5,938 nucleotides of DNA, taken from positions 1 through 5,938 of the forward strand of contig BJFZ01000072.1 of assembly GCA_014190175.1 (NCBI GenBank), written 5' to 3'. Below the pieces are notes generated by a model, which saw only the letters and a program-made list of their open reading frames with translations, did no database searches and was not told where the DNA came from. The stretch's first letter is position 1; the number at the start of each line of letters is the position of its first letter. Position numbers and translations under genes: made by a program. This document shows, one piece after another, positions 1-5,681 of the stretch. The stretch comes from Actinomycetes bacterium (lineage in GTDB: Bacteria; Actinomycetota; Actinomycetes; Nanopelagicales; Nanopelagicaceae).

Positions 1-475
1 GTCGTGACAATTTCACGGTCACTCGGTTTGATGCTGTGGCCTTCACGCTGGTTACCATGCTGAGAGGGGCCGATAGAATGCCATTAAGTGCCGTTTTATT
101 TTTTAGAAGCGAATATACGAAGTCATCTGCGTCGAATTTAGATCCATCATGAAATGTTGCAGGGCGCAACCAAATGTTGTAAGTAAGTCCGTCTTTAGAG
201 ACTGTGTACTGCTTGGCTAATAATGGCTTCAATTCGCCAGTCTCAGTTGTTTCGAATAATGACTCAAGAATATTCAAATATGTTGTTACATATAAGGCGC
301 TAGTACCATCTTGCAAGTAGTTCCAGCTCGTAGGCTTCTGAGGATGTGAGGCTCTTAGAGTTGTGCTACCTACTGTGCCTGGCTCTGGTGAGGCGGCAAT
401 TGCCAAGGTGGACGAAACGAGTGCCGCACTTAACGCAATGGCGATAAGTCCCGATAACTTTAAAAATTTATTCAT
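1..475 (-). CDS. ABC transporter solute-binding protein, family 5 (Dpp/Opp type), N-terminal part; 3' end outside window
   Basis: Extracellular receptor of an ABC importer of the dipeptide/oligopeptide/nickel class (SBP family 5), some members of which bind oligosaccharides. The first 158 codons are present and the gene runs off at base 1. I translated it by hand: residues 1-27 form a signal peptide (basic start MNKFLK, hydrophobic core, AIA before Ala28). The family pattern follows: YLNILESLFE (66-75), TGELKPLLAKQYTVSKDGL (79-97), the LRPATFHDGS segment (103-112) and FDADDFVYSL (114-123). The start is supported by a strong ribosome site, AAAGGAGA, about five bases before the ATG. There is no lipobox cysteine, unlike most binding proteins of Gram-positive bacteria, so this one may be secreted free or held by an uncleaved signal. 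It has its own predicted promoter in the upstream gap. The family call is firm; the ligand is unknown. Confidence 0.9.
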   Translation of the reverse strand, partial: MNKFLKLSGLIAIALSAALVSSTLAIAASPEPGTVGSTTLRASHPQKPTSWNYLQDGTSALYVTTYLNILESLFETTETGELKPLLAKQYTVSKDGLTYNIWLRPATFHDGSKFDADDFVYSLLKNKTALNGILSAPLSMVTSVKATASNRVTVKLSR

Positions 476-480
476 TTATT

Positions 481-488
481 TCTCCTTT
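481..488 (-). promoter_or_regulatory. Shine-Dalgarno site of the family-5 binding protein gene
   Basis: The minus strand reads AAAGGAGA, then AATAA, then the ATG at 475. This is close to the ideal complement of the 16S rRNA tail, with ideal spacing, and it fixes the start of a gene whose 3' end is not in the window. Confidence 0.8.
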
Positions 489-577
489 GTGAATAATTAA
501 AAGTACGTTTTGAAGGAACAAGACTAGACAACATCGTTTTCTACACGGCTCTATTAGTCAATTTATTTATCGTTTAA

Positions 578-606
578 ATACTAACTATGCGACCACGGAA
601 GGTCAA
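578..606 (-). promoter_or_regulatory. Predicted sigma-70-type promoter for the family-5 binding protein gene
   Basis: On the minus strand a -35 box TTGACC (601-606) is followed by 17 bases and a -10 box TAGTAT (578-583), which fits TANNNT. Transcription would begin near 570, giving a leader of about 95 bases before the ATG at 475. The -35 matches five of six consensus bases and the spacing is exactly canonical. This suggests the binding protein can be expressed independently of the dehydrogenase gene upstream. Confidence 0.55.
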
Positions 607-622
607 CGACTTGAGAAATCTA

Positions 623-677
623 ATATTCGCAAAATTCCGCATGCTGATAATTTCAGTATTCCGCATTTTGGGAATAT
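623..677. repeat. Inverted repeat with nested direct repeat upstream of the predicted promoter
   Basis: ATATTCGCAAAAT (623-635) is matched in inverted orientation by ATTTTGGGAATAT (665-677), 12 of 13 positions. Inside it, CTGA (644-647) and TCAG (653-656) form a smaller dyad. ATTCCGCAT occurs twice as a direct repeat (634-642 and 658-666). The element lies just upstream of the -35 box of the promoter above, a typical place for an activator site. It is also downstream of the dehydrogenase gene, so a weak terminator role is possible, but no T-run follows on the minus strand. Confidence 0.4.
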
Positions 678-744
678 CGATTACTCATGCCTACGAGCTC
701 ACCCCTTACACTTCTAAACGCCCGCTAATTGGAGATTTTATTTG

Positions 745-1494
745 TTAGTTCAACATCCAGCCGCCATCGACCACAAGATTCTGGCCGGTAATGAACTCTG
801 CATCATCGCTGCAGAGGAATGCGATGGCTGCGGCAACATCTTCGGCGGTGCCACGTCGCTTAATAGCTTGTACATCCATCATGAAGGCGAGGGAGATATC
901 TTCCCCGTCTGGCATCATCTCGATCTCTGCCTCGGTTCGGATCGCTCCCGGGCTGACGGCATTGACCGTAATGGACTCTGACCCGACCTCTCGAGCAAGT
1001 GTCCGGCTAAACCCGACAGCACCACCTTTAGCTGAAACGTAGTCGACAAGATTGCGTTGCCCGCTTAGGAAAGTCACCGACGACAGGTTTACGATTCGGC
1101 CCCACTTTTGCTCCTCCATATCAGATATAACCGCACGCGAACAGAGAAACATTGATTTCAGGTTCACAGTCATAACTTCGTCCCATTGCTCTGGAGTCAC
1201 GCTCTTCCAATGACGATGCACCGCAGTTAAACCGGCGTTATTGACAAGAATCGAGATCGCTCCAAACTCTTTACGAACTTTCGCCATGAACTCCTTGACA
1301 GAGTTCTCGATACTTACGTCGCCGATAATTCCGATTGCAGAGTGCCCAGAGCTCTGCAGCCGCTCACCTTGTTCGATCACTGAAGGAGAACGGTCGATCA
1401 ACGCGACTTTATAACCAGCCTCTGCAAGTCTGCTGGCTGTAGCAAATCCAATCCCTCGCGCAGCACCGGTTACTACAGCAACTCTCTGCATCAT
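745..1494 (-). CDS. Short-chain dehydrogenase/reductase (classical SDR), probably NAD-dependent
   Basis: A 249-residue classical SDR, the standard length, expected to be a soluble cytoplasmic oxidoreductase of an alcohol, sugar or polyol hydroxyl group. Visible motifs are the cofactor loop TGAARGIG (9-16), NNAG (85-88), and the catalytic set Asn111, Ser139, Tyr152 and Lys156 in YVSAK. The C-terminal signature is ITGQNLVVDGG. Asp34 at the end of the second strand favours NAD(H) over NADP(H) by the usual family rule. Two ATG codons stand in tandem; the first is placed 9 bases after AAGGG (minus strand), so it is the likely start. The gene is divergent from the aldo/keto reductase and 269 bases upstream of the family-5 binding protein on the same strand. 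FabG-like ketoacyl reductase is the main alternative, but the setting beside sugar uptake genes points to carbohydrate metabolism. The substrate is unknown. Confidence 0.9.
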   Translation of the reverse strand: MMQRVAVVTGAARGIGFATASRLAEAGYKVALIDRSPSVIEQGERLQSSGHSAIGIIGDVSIENSVKEFMAKVRKEFGAISILVNNAGLTAVHRHWKSVTPEQWDEVMTVNLKSMFLCSRAVISDMEEQKWGRIVNLSSVTFLSGQRNLVDYVSAKGGAVGFSRTLAREVGSESITVNAVSPGAIRTEAEIEMMPDGEDISLAFMMDVQAIKRRGTAEDVAAAIAFLCSDDAEFITGQNLVVDGGWMLN

Positions 1495-1561
1495 TGTCTT
1501 GCACCCTTCAATTCACTCTTCATAAAAATCCACGGTAGTTGCCTTTCCCGAATCTCAAGAG

Positions 1562-1589
1562 TGCTTATTTGAGCACGCTCAGAAGTCAA
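1562..1589 (-). promoter_or_regulatory. Weak candidate promoter for the SDR gene with a palindrome in its spacer
   Basis: The minus strand has TTGACT (1584-1589), 16 bases, then TAAGCA (1562-1567). The -35 is good and the -10 poor. The palindrome TGAGCACGCTCA (1570-1581) lies between the two boxes, exactly where a repressor would block RNA polymerase. This arrangement adds some weight to an otherwise weak promoter call. Confidence 0.3.
1570..1581. promoter_or_regulatory. Candidate operator palindrome TGAGCACGCTCA
   Basis: Perfect 5-base arms TGAGC/GCTCA separated by AC. A related copy in inverted orientation, TGAGCGTGTTGAGA, lies at 1660-1673 and shares 11 of 14 positions with the reverse complement of 1568-1581. 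Paired, spaced copies of a short palindrome in a divergent promoter region are typical of sugar-responsive repressors. No regulator gene is in the window, so the binding protein is unknown. Confidence 0.35.
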
Positions 1590-1674
1590 TGAAGGAAGTA
1601 CGAGTCCAAACTCTAAAGCAGAGTCAGGTGCAAAACTAGGATTGCGAGTTCGCCGCACATGAGCGTGTTGAGAG

Positions 1675-1690
1675 GATGATGCTGATCATC
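1675..1690. repeat. Perfect 6-base inverted repeat GATGAT/ATCATC
   Basis: GATGAT (1675-1680), a four-base centre GCTG, and ATCATC (1685-1690) form a perfect dyad in the divergent gap, about 145 bases before the aldo/keto reductase start. It could be a regulator site. There is no T-run on either side, so it is not a terminator. Confidence 0.3.
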
Positions 1691-1793
1691 TTACTCATTC
1701 ATCAAAGGCCGATGAACTAGTGAAAGAAAGTCCACGATTCGGAAAATTTCAATTCCTTCCCACGTTACTTACTAGAACCAAATTCATATGACT

Positions 1794-1801
1794 GCTATGT
1801 T
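1794..1801 (+). promoter_or_regulatory. Weak candidate extended -10 element for the aldo/keto reductase gene
   Basis: GCTATGTT preceded by T gives the extended form TG-N-TATGTT, about 35 bases before the preferred ATG at 1836. No good -35 is seen 16-18 bases upstream. If it is real, the transcript would start near 1808, and the in-frame ATG at 1788 would lie outside the message, which agrees with the start chosen for the gene. Confidence 0.25.
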
Positions 1802-1824
1802 TATTAGATTAATATCTCATACAT

Positions 1825-1830
1825 GTGAGG
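1825..1830 (+). promoter_or_regulatory. Shine-Dalgarno site that decides the aldo/keto reductase start
   Basis: GTGAGG is followed by ATGCC and then the ATG at 1836. The alternative ATG at 1788 is preceded by AACCAAATTCAT, with no purine-rich site, so this element favours the shorter protein. Confidence 0.65.
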
Positions 1831-1835
1831 ATGCC

Positions 1836-2843
1836 ATGAAGTATCGTAAATTTGGAAATACCGATCTCACCGTTTCGGAGATCGGTTTTGGAATGTGGCC
1901 AATCGGTGGGACGATAAAAGCTGGCGACTATGGCGTTGTGGATCAATCCGAAGCAATTAAAGCAATACATCGTGCTATGGAGCTTGGAATCACGCTATTT
2001 GATACAGCCCCTGCCTACGGAGATGGTCATGGAGAAGAAGTTCTTGGTGAAGCACTTGTCGGTAACCGCGATGCATCCATTATTACGACTAAATGTGCAG
2101 TTCGTTGGGATCATGGTACAAAATCTTGGATTACTGATAGCTCCAAGAAATCTATTCTCGCTTCTGTAGAGAAAAGTCTCAGCCGACTACGAACTGATTA
2201 CCTAGATATTTTGCTCATCCACGTTCCTGATCCATATGTTGTCCCATCGGATGCGATGGCTGGCTTTGAATCTTTGCAAAAAAGTGGCAAGGCTCGCTTG
2301 GTTGGCGTTTCAAATTTTACTCTTGATCAAATCCGCGAATATAGCAACTTTGGGGTTCTTCACGCGCAACAGGTTGGATATAACATTTTTGATCGTCGTA
2401 TCGAAAGTGAAATGTTGCCCCAGTGTGTTGATATAGGACTGGGCGTCATGACCTTTGGAGCCTTATGCCACGGCCTGCTTTCAGGAGCTTGGAGTACTGA
2501 AACTGCATTTCCTGAGGAAGATTGGCGATCAAAAGGTGATGTGTTCGGACTTCCACTCTTGACGAAGGATAACTTTGCAAAAAACATTAAAGTGACAGAG
2601 CTATTACGTGGTTTTGCTAAGGAGAGCGACCATACACTTGCGCAATTAGCACTCTCATGGGTACTGCACAATAAGAAAGTCTCTGTGGCGCTAGCTGGAA
2701 TGCGCTCTGTAGCAGAAGTTGAAGAAAATGTTAAGGCGGCTGACTGGCAACTCTCATCGGCTGATATGTCAAAACTTGCAGAGATTATGAAAAACGCTGC
2801 AGGAACTCAAGGGTCTTCGCATTACGTTGTAAACGAACACTAA
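1836..2843 (+). CDS. Aldo/keto reductase, NADP(H)-type family
   Basis: A 335-residue cytoplasmic oxidoreductase with a TIM-barrel fold, expected to interconvert an aldehyde, ketone or sugar with its alcohol or lactone. The catalytic tetrad of the family is visible: Asp56 and Tyr61 in FDTAPAYG, Lys86 in TTKCA, and His129 in LLIHVPDP. GVSNF (157-161), YNIFDRRIE (182-190) and the C-terminal cofactor segment AGMRSVAEVEENV (from 287) are also typical. An in-frame ATG lies 48 bases upstream at 1788, but it lacks a ribosome site and adds 16 residues with no family match. The ATG at 1836 follows GTGAGG by five bases and gives the family start MKYRKFGNTDL, so I use 1836. The gene is divergent from one SDR and convergent with another. 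The resemblance is to the subgroup containing sugar 1-dehydrogenases, but the substrate cannot be assigned. Confidence 0.92.
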   Translation: MKYRKFGNTDLTVSEIGFGMWPIGGTIKAGDYGVVDQSEAIKAIHRAMELGITLFDTAPAYGDGHGEEVLGEALVGNRDASIITTKCAVRWDHGTKSWITDSSKKSILASVEKSLSRLRTDYLDILLIHVPDPYVVPSDAMAGFESLQKSGKARLVGVSNFTLDQIREYSNFGVLHAQQVGYNIFDRRIESEMLPQCVDIGLGVMTFGALCHGLLSGAWSTETAFPEEDWRSKGDVFGLPLLTKDNFAKNIKVTELLRGFAKESDHTLAQLALSWVLHNKKVSVALAGMRSVAEVEENVKAADWQLSSADMSKLAEIMKNAAGTQGSSHYVVNEH

Positions 2844-2874
2844 AGCAACGAAGGTATTTGTTCAGGATTACCGA
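2844..2874. other. Convergent gap without a recognisable terminator
   Basis: Only 31 bases separate the stop of the plus-strand aldo/keto reductase from the stop of the minus-strand SDR. I see no stem followed by a T-run in either direction, so the two transcripts may overlap at their 3' ends. Confidence 0.5.
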
Positions 2875-3663
2875 TTACCAGACCGACCAGCCAACATCTA
2901 CTTTGAGATCGTGTCCCGTTGTGTACGAAGCACCAGGGGATGCCAAGAAAACTCCAGCGGCGGCAATATCTTTTGCCCCACCTAAGCGCCGCATAGGAAC
3001 TACGGAGTAAAAAGCCTCCAGCATCTCATCTGATCCCATTCCAGCATCTTCGTTCATATCTGAACCGCTAAAACCACCTGGGCTCAATGTATTGATGCAC
3101 ACATTAAAAGGGGCAAGGCGTGGGGCTAGGTAATGAGTGATGCCATGAACCGCGTGCTTGCTTGCGAAATATGATGCGACATCCCAATCCATCCCTGGAT
3201 ATAAAGCGGGGTTGCCTCCCATAGAGCCATAGACGGATGAGATATTGATAATACGCCCATAACCGTTATCCATCATTTTAGGGGCGAAGATTTGGCATAA
3301 GCGAAACATCGCATCAACGTTGATAGCAAAAACATCGCGCCACTCCTTCAGGGAGACTGTTTTCCATGAACCGTTCGGTGCGGCACCTGCACAATTTAAA
3401 AGAATGTCCACCCGCCCCGCTTCAACCTCAATCCTTTTCATGTCATCCTCATTTGTAATATCTGAGGCGATAACAATGCTCTTAGCGCCAAAAGCTGCAG
3501 CCAACTTTGCAGTCTCTTCCAATGGGGCTAGGCGACGCCCTACGAGGACTAGATTTGCTCCAGCCTCAGCAAAACCCAAGGCAATTTGTCGGCCGATTCC
3601 GCTTCCGCCCCCTGTAACAAGAGCGTTGAGGCCATCTAGTTGCAGAATTCCTAAACCTGACAT
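2875..3663 (-). CDS. Short-chain dehydrogenase/reductase (classical SDR), probably NADP-dependent, in the sugar-transport operon
   Basis: A 262-residue classical SDR. Motifs are TGGGSGIG (17-24), NCAG (90-93, where most members have NNAG), Asn115, Ser143, Tyr165 and Lys169 in YFASK, then the LSPGGF segment and a C-terminal TGHDLKVDVGW. Arg43-Arg44 after the second strand suggest NADP(H). There are 21 residues between Ser143 and Tyr165, against 12 in the other SDR of this window. The extra loop, containing NPALYPGMDWD, resembles that of gluconate 5-dehydrogenase-like enzymes and may shape the substrate pocket. The start codon is 14 bases after the stop of the permease-ATPase gene, and its ribosome site TGAGG lies in that gap, so the two are almost certainly cotranscribed. 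That context makes the imported sugar, polyol or sugar acid, or its product, the likely substrate. Confidence 0.9.
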   Translation of the reverse strand: MSGLGILQLDGLNALVTGGGSGIGRQIALGFAEAGANLVLVGRRLAPLEETAKLAAAFGAKSIVIASDITNEDDMKRIEVEAGRVDILLNCAGAAPNGSWKTVSLKEWRDVFAINVDAMFRLCQIFAPKMMDNGYGRIINISSVYGSMGGNPALYPGMDWDVASYFASKHAVHGITHYLAPRLAPFNVCINTLSPGGFSGSDMNEDAGMGSDEMLEAFYSVVPMRRLGGAKDIAAAGVFLASPGASYTTGHDLKVDVGWSVW

Positions 3664-3677
3664 GGTTATAACCTCAT

Positions 3678-5534
3678 CTATTTGGACGATGTTGAAATTA
3701 CGCCGGCCATTAATTGCAATAACTGCAGGCGATCTACATCGGCTACATCTCCCTCAAACACAACTTCACCTAAGCGGAGTACAACTACACGATCTGCAAC
3801 TTTAAAAATAGTTTCAATGTCATGGCTGATAAAGATGATACCTGCGTCGCGCTTTGCAAGCCTTCGAACGAGTGCTAACACATTGCTAGTCTGCTTGACT
3901 CCAAGGGCTGCGGTCGGTTCATCTAGGATTACCACTTTCACATCACTCGTTGCAACGCGAGCTATAGCAACTGATTGTTTTTGCCCACCCGATAACAATC
4001 CGATAGAAAGATCGTAGTCCTCTAATTTGATACCAAGCTCTGCAAGCCTTTGTTGTGCAATGTCAAGACCTTTTTTATCATCACGCAGTGACAGGACGCC
4101 CCAGTTTCGACGACGTGGTTCAGCACCTAGAATCAAGTTATATGAAGCGCCTAAATTCGAGCAGAGCGCTAAATCTTGATACGTGGTTTGAACACCCGCT
4201 GCACGTGCGTCTTGAGGCGACTGTAAGGATACAGATTGGCCATTGATCTCCATTCGGCCACCATCTGGCTTGATCGCCCCGCTGAGCATCTTGATAACGG
4301 TGCTCTTGCCTGCTCCATTGTCACCAAGCAAACAAACAACTTCTCCTGGCATCACTTTAAAAGTTACATTTCTTACCGCATTTACACTTCCGAAAGATTT
4401 CTCCAAGCCAATTGCTTGGATTGCTGGTACTAAGGATTCATCTCGCGAAAGACCACTACCTTGATGGGTTTCTGAGTCTGCAATCTTTGTTCTAAGATCT
4501 TTCATTTCATCCTCTGTTGGGAGATTGATCGCCGAGACTCTTACCTTTCTACGTCGACGTGCAGAGATTTGATCGAATGTGAGGGCTAAAATGAGTACGG
4601 CTCCTTGACTAATGCTCTGCCAAAAATCTGGGACACCCGCAAAAATTACAACAGCATTAAGAACGCCAATCGTTGCTACCCCAATGAAAATACCAAATGG
4701 GTGGCCAGTACCACCAGCAAACCCAACGCCTCCGAGTATCGCTGCGGTAAGTACATTCAGTGCAAAATTATTTCCCATTGACGGGCTCGCACTACCAATT
4801 CTTGAAGTAGTCAAAAAAGCTACTAAGCCAATAAGAAAACCATTGATAACAAAGGCACCCAGAACTACATTTTTCGATGAGATACCAACAAGATCAGCGG
4901 CTACTGGATTTCCGCCCGTAGCAAAAAGGCGAAGACCTACTACCGAATTCAAAAGAAAGTATCCACCACCAATAATGATGATGGTAAAGATAATAACTGG
5001 CAGTGGGATTGGGCCAACTTCTGTGCGTCCTACCCATGAATATGACGCAGGAAAATCAAAGACTGTTCTGGCATTTGTCATAACGTAGGCAAGACCAGTA
5101 AGGACGGTAGCCATACCAATCGTCACAATTAGAGGATTAACTTTGAGGGCTAACACCAATTTACCGTTAATCAACCCTAAGCAAGGCCCAACACAAATGG
5201 CGGTCAAAAAACCAAGGAGCGTATTTTGAGTATGGAATGCGACAAGTGCGGCAGAGACGGCGGTCAGCGAATACATTCCTCCGATTGATAAATCTACGTT
5301 GCCAGAGATGAGAAGAAGCGAGGTCCCAAAGGCTGCTATTCCTAGAGCGGTCACGTTGAGAATAATGGTGAAGGCATTACTGACAGTGAAGAAGCGGTCA
5401 AAAACTAACCCGCTACCAAGAATCATTGCAATACAGACAAACCCCAACCCAATTCGATTGGTTGGATCCCATGCACGCTCTGGTCGAGTGCCAATCGCAA
5501 GGACTCTTTTTAGAATTGATTTCTCAGTTTTCAT
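3678..5534 (-). CDS. Fused sugar ABC transporter: RbsC-type permease plus single ATP-binding cassette
   Basis: A 618-residue inner-membrane protein joining two parts that are usually separate. Residues about 28-323 are a multi-span permease of the ribose/fructose/xylose class, with SGNVDLSIGG (78-87) and GGTGHPFGIFIGVATIGVLNA (near 274-294) as landmarks. A polybasic stretch RRRRK (326-330) and a charged linker to about 368 follow. Residues 370-618 are one ATPase domain: Walker A GDNGAGKST (404-412), Q-loop Gln453, signature LSGGQ (514-518), Walker B VVILDEP (534-540), and His571. The PTAALGVKQ segment is typical of FrcA/RbsA-like cassettes; a single domain is closer to FrcA than to the double-cassette RbsA. 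Two copies of this chain would supply the usual two permease and two ATPase units. The start is supported by GGGAG about six bases before the ATG. It follows a sugar-binding protein gene and precedes an SDR. The sugar is unknown. Confidence 0.9.
   Translation of the reverse strand: MKTEKSILKRVLAIGTRPERAWDPTNRIGLGFVCIAMILGSGLVFDRFFTVSNAFTIILNVTALGIAAFGTSLLLISGNVDLSIGGMYSLTAVSAALVAFHTQNTLLGFLTAICVGPCLGLINGKLVLALKVNPLIVTIGMATVLTGLAYVMTNARTVFDFPASYSWVGRTEVGPIPLPVIIFTIIIIGGGYFLLNSVVGLRLFATGGNPVAADLVGISSKNVVLGAFVINGFLIGLVAFLTTSRIGSASPSMGNNFALNVLTAAILGGVGFAGGTGHPFGIFIGVATIGVLNAVVIFAGVPDFWQSISQGAVLILALTFDQISARRRRKVRVSAINLPTEDEMKDLRTKIADSETHQGSGLSRDESLVPAIQAIGLEKSFGSVNAVRNVTFKVMPGEVVCLLGDNGAGKSTVIKMLSGAIKPDGGRMEINGQSVSLQSPQDARAAGVQTTYQDLALCSNLGASYNLILGAEPRRRNWGVLSLRDDKKGLDIAQQRLAELGIKLEDYDLSIGLLSGGQKQSVAIARVATSDVKVVILDEPTAALGVKQTSNVLALVRRLAKRDAGIIFISHDIETIFKVADRVVVLRLGEVVFEGDVADVDRLQLLQLMAGVISTSSK
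4505..4514 (-). promoter_or_regulatory. Possible internal ribosome site and ATG inside the permease-ATPase gene
   Basis: On the minus strand GAGG (4511-4514) is followed by ATGAA and an in-frame ATG (4503-4505, Met344) in the linker. Initiation here would give a 275-residue chain (coding 4505-3678) consisting of the complete ATPase domain with a short leader, close to the size of a free FrcA-type subunit. GAGGATGAA also encodes Glu-Asp-Glu, so chance cannot be excluded. Confidence 0.35.
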
Positions 5535-5579
5535 TTATTCTCCCACGCCAAGAATGTTTTATCAGTTTTAGGTTTGTAA

Positions 5580-5673
5580 ATCTAATCGCCGTTTCTCCAG
5601 ATTTTGGTCTCTTTTGCGAAGGAACTTTATCCTTCACGAAGATATACGATCTGGGGAAACGGCGAGATTAGAT
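5580..5673 (-). repeat. Large nested stem-loop between binding protein and permease-ATPase genes
   Basis: Arms 5580-5602 and 5649-5673 pair over 22 positions: 8 pairs (around ATCTAATC), a two-base bulge, 8 pairs (GCCGTTTC), one mismatch and 6 pairs (CCAGAT). The loop contains a second hairpin, GAAGGA (5618-5623) with TCCTTC (5630-5635), extended by a U-G and a C-G pair in the minus-strand RNA. It begins eight bases after the stop of the binding protein gene and ends about 40 bases before the next ribosome site. No T-run follows, so it is more likely an mRNA-stabilising or attenuating element than a full terminator. A dispersed palindromic repeat is an alternative. Confidence 0.7.
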
Positions 5674-5681
5674 CTTTGAAC

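Larger units (their letters stand above)
1495..1835. other. Divergent intergenic region with several dyads, no gene seen
   Basis: This 341-base gap separates the minus-strand SDR from the plus-strand aldo/keto reductase. I find no convincing coding frame or RNA gene. It holds several short inverted repeats: GTGCT/AGCAC (1561-1576), TGAGC/GCTCA (1570-1581), ACTCT/AGAGT (1610-1624) and GATGAT/ATCATC (1675-1690). It should contain the promoters of both flanking genes, so shared control of the two oxidoreductases is plausible. Confidence 0.6.

Noticed and set aside
745..1494. Recent horizontal transfer of the SDR because it seems somewhat richer in G+C
   Set aside because: Spot counts of single 60-base lines gave 57% (781-840) against 50% (1981-2040) and 42% (2341-2400) in the aldo/keto reductase. 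This is too small a sample and too modest a difference, with no flanking mobility signals.
1788..1835. A 16-residue N-terminal extension of the aldo/keto reductase from the ATG at 1788
   Set aside because: No ribosome site precedes it, the added residues do not match the family, and the ATG at 1836 has a well-spaced GTGAGG and the canonical MKYRKFG start.
3320..3805. A 161-codon open frame on the plus strand
   Set aside because: It lies antisense to the SDR and runs into the end of the permease-ATPase gene. The translation is basic and proline/serine/arginine-rich with no recognisable family, typical of an antisense shadow.
4612..5088. A 158-codon open frame on the plus strand
   Set aside because: It is entirely antisense to the permease domain, whose motifs are unambiguous. 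The composition (Pro, Thr, Lys) reflects the complement of hydrophobic codons.
5580..5673. The large hairpin as an intrinsic terminator
   Set aside because: The base of the stem is followed on the minus strand by TTTACAAACC, not a T-run, and the downstream gene belongs to the same transporter.
5580..5673. The nested inverted repeats as terminal repeats of a mobile element or a CRISPR repeat
   Set aside because: There is no transposase, no evident target-site duplication and no further copy in the window. A genome-wide copy search would be needed to revive the mobile-repeat idea.
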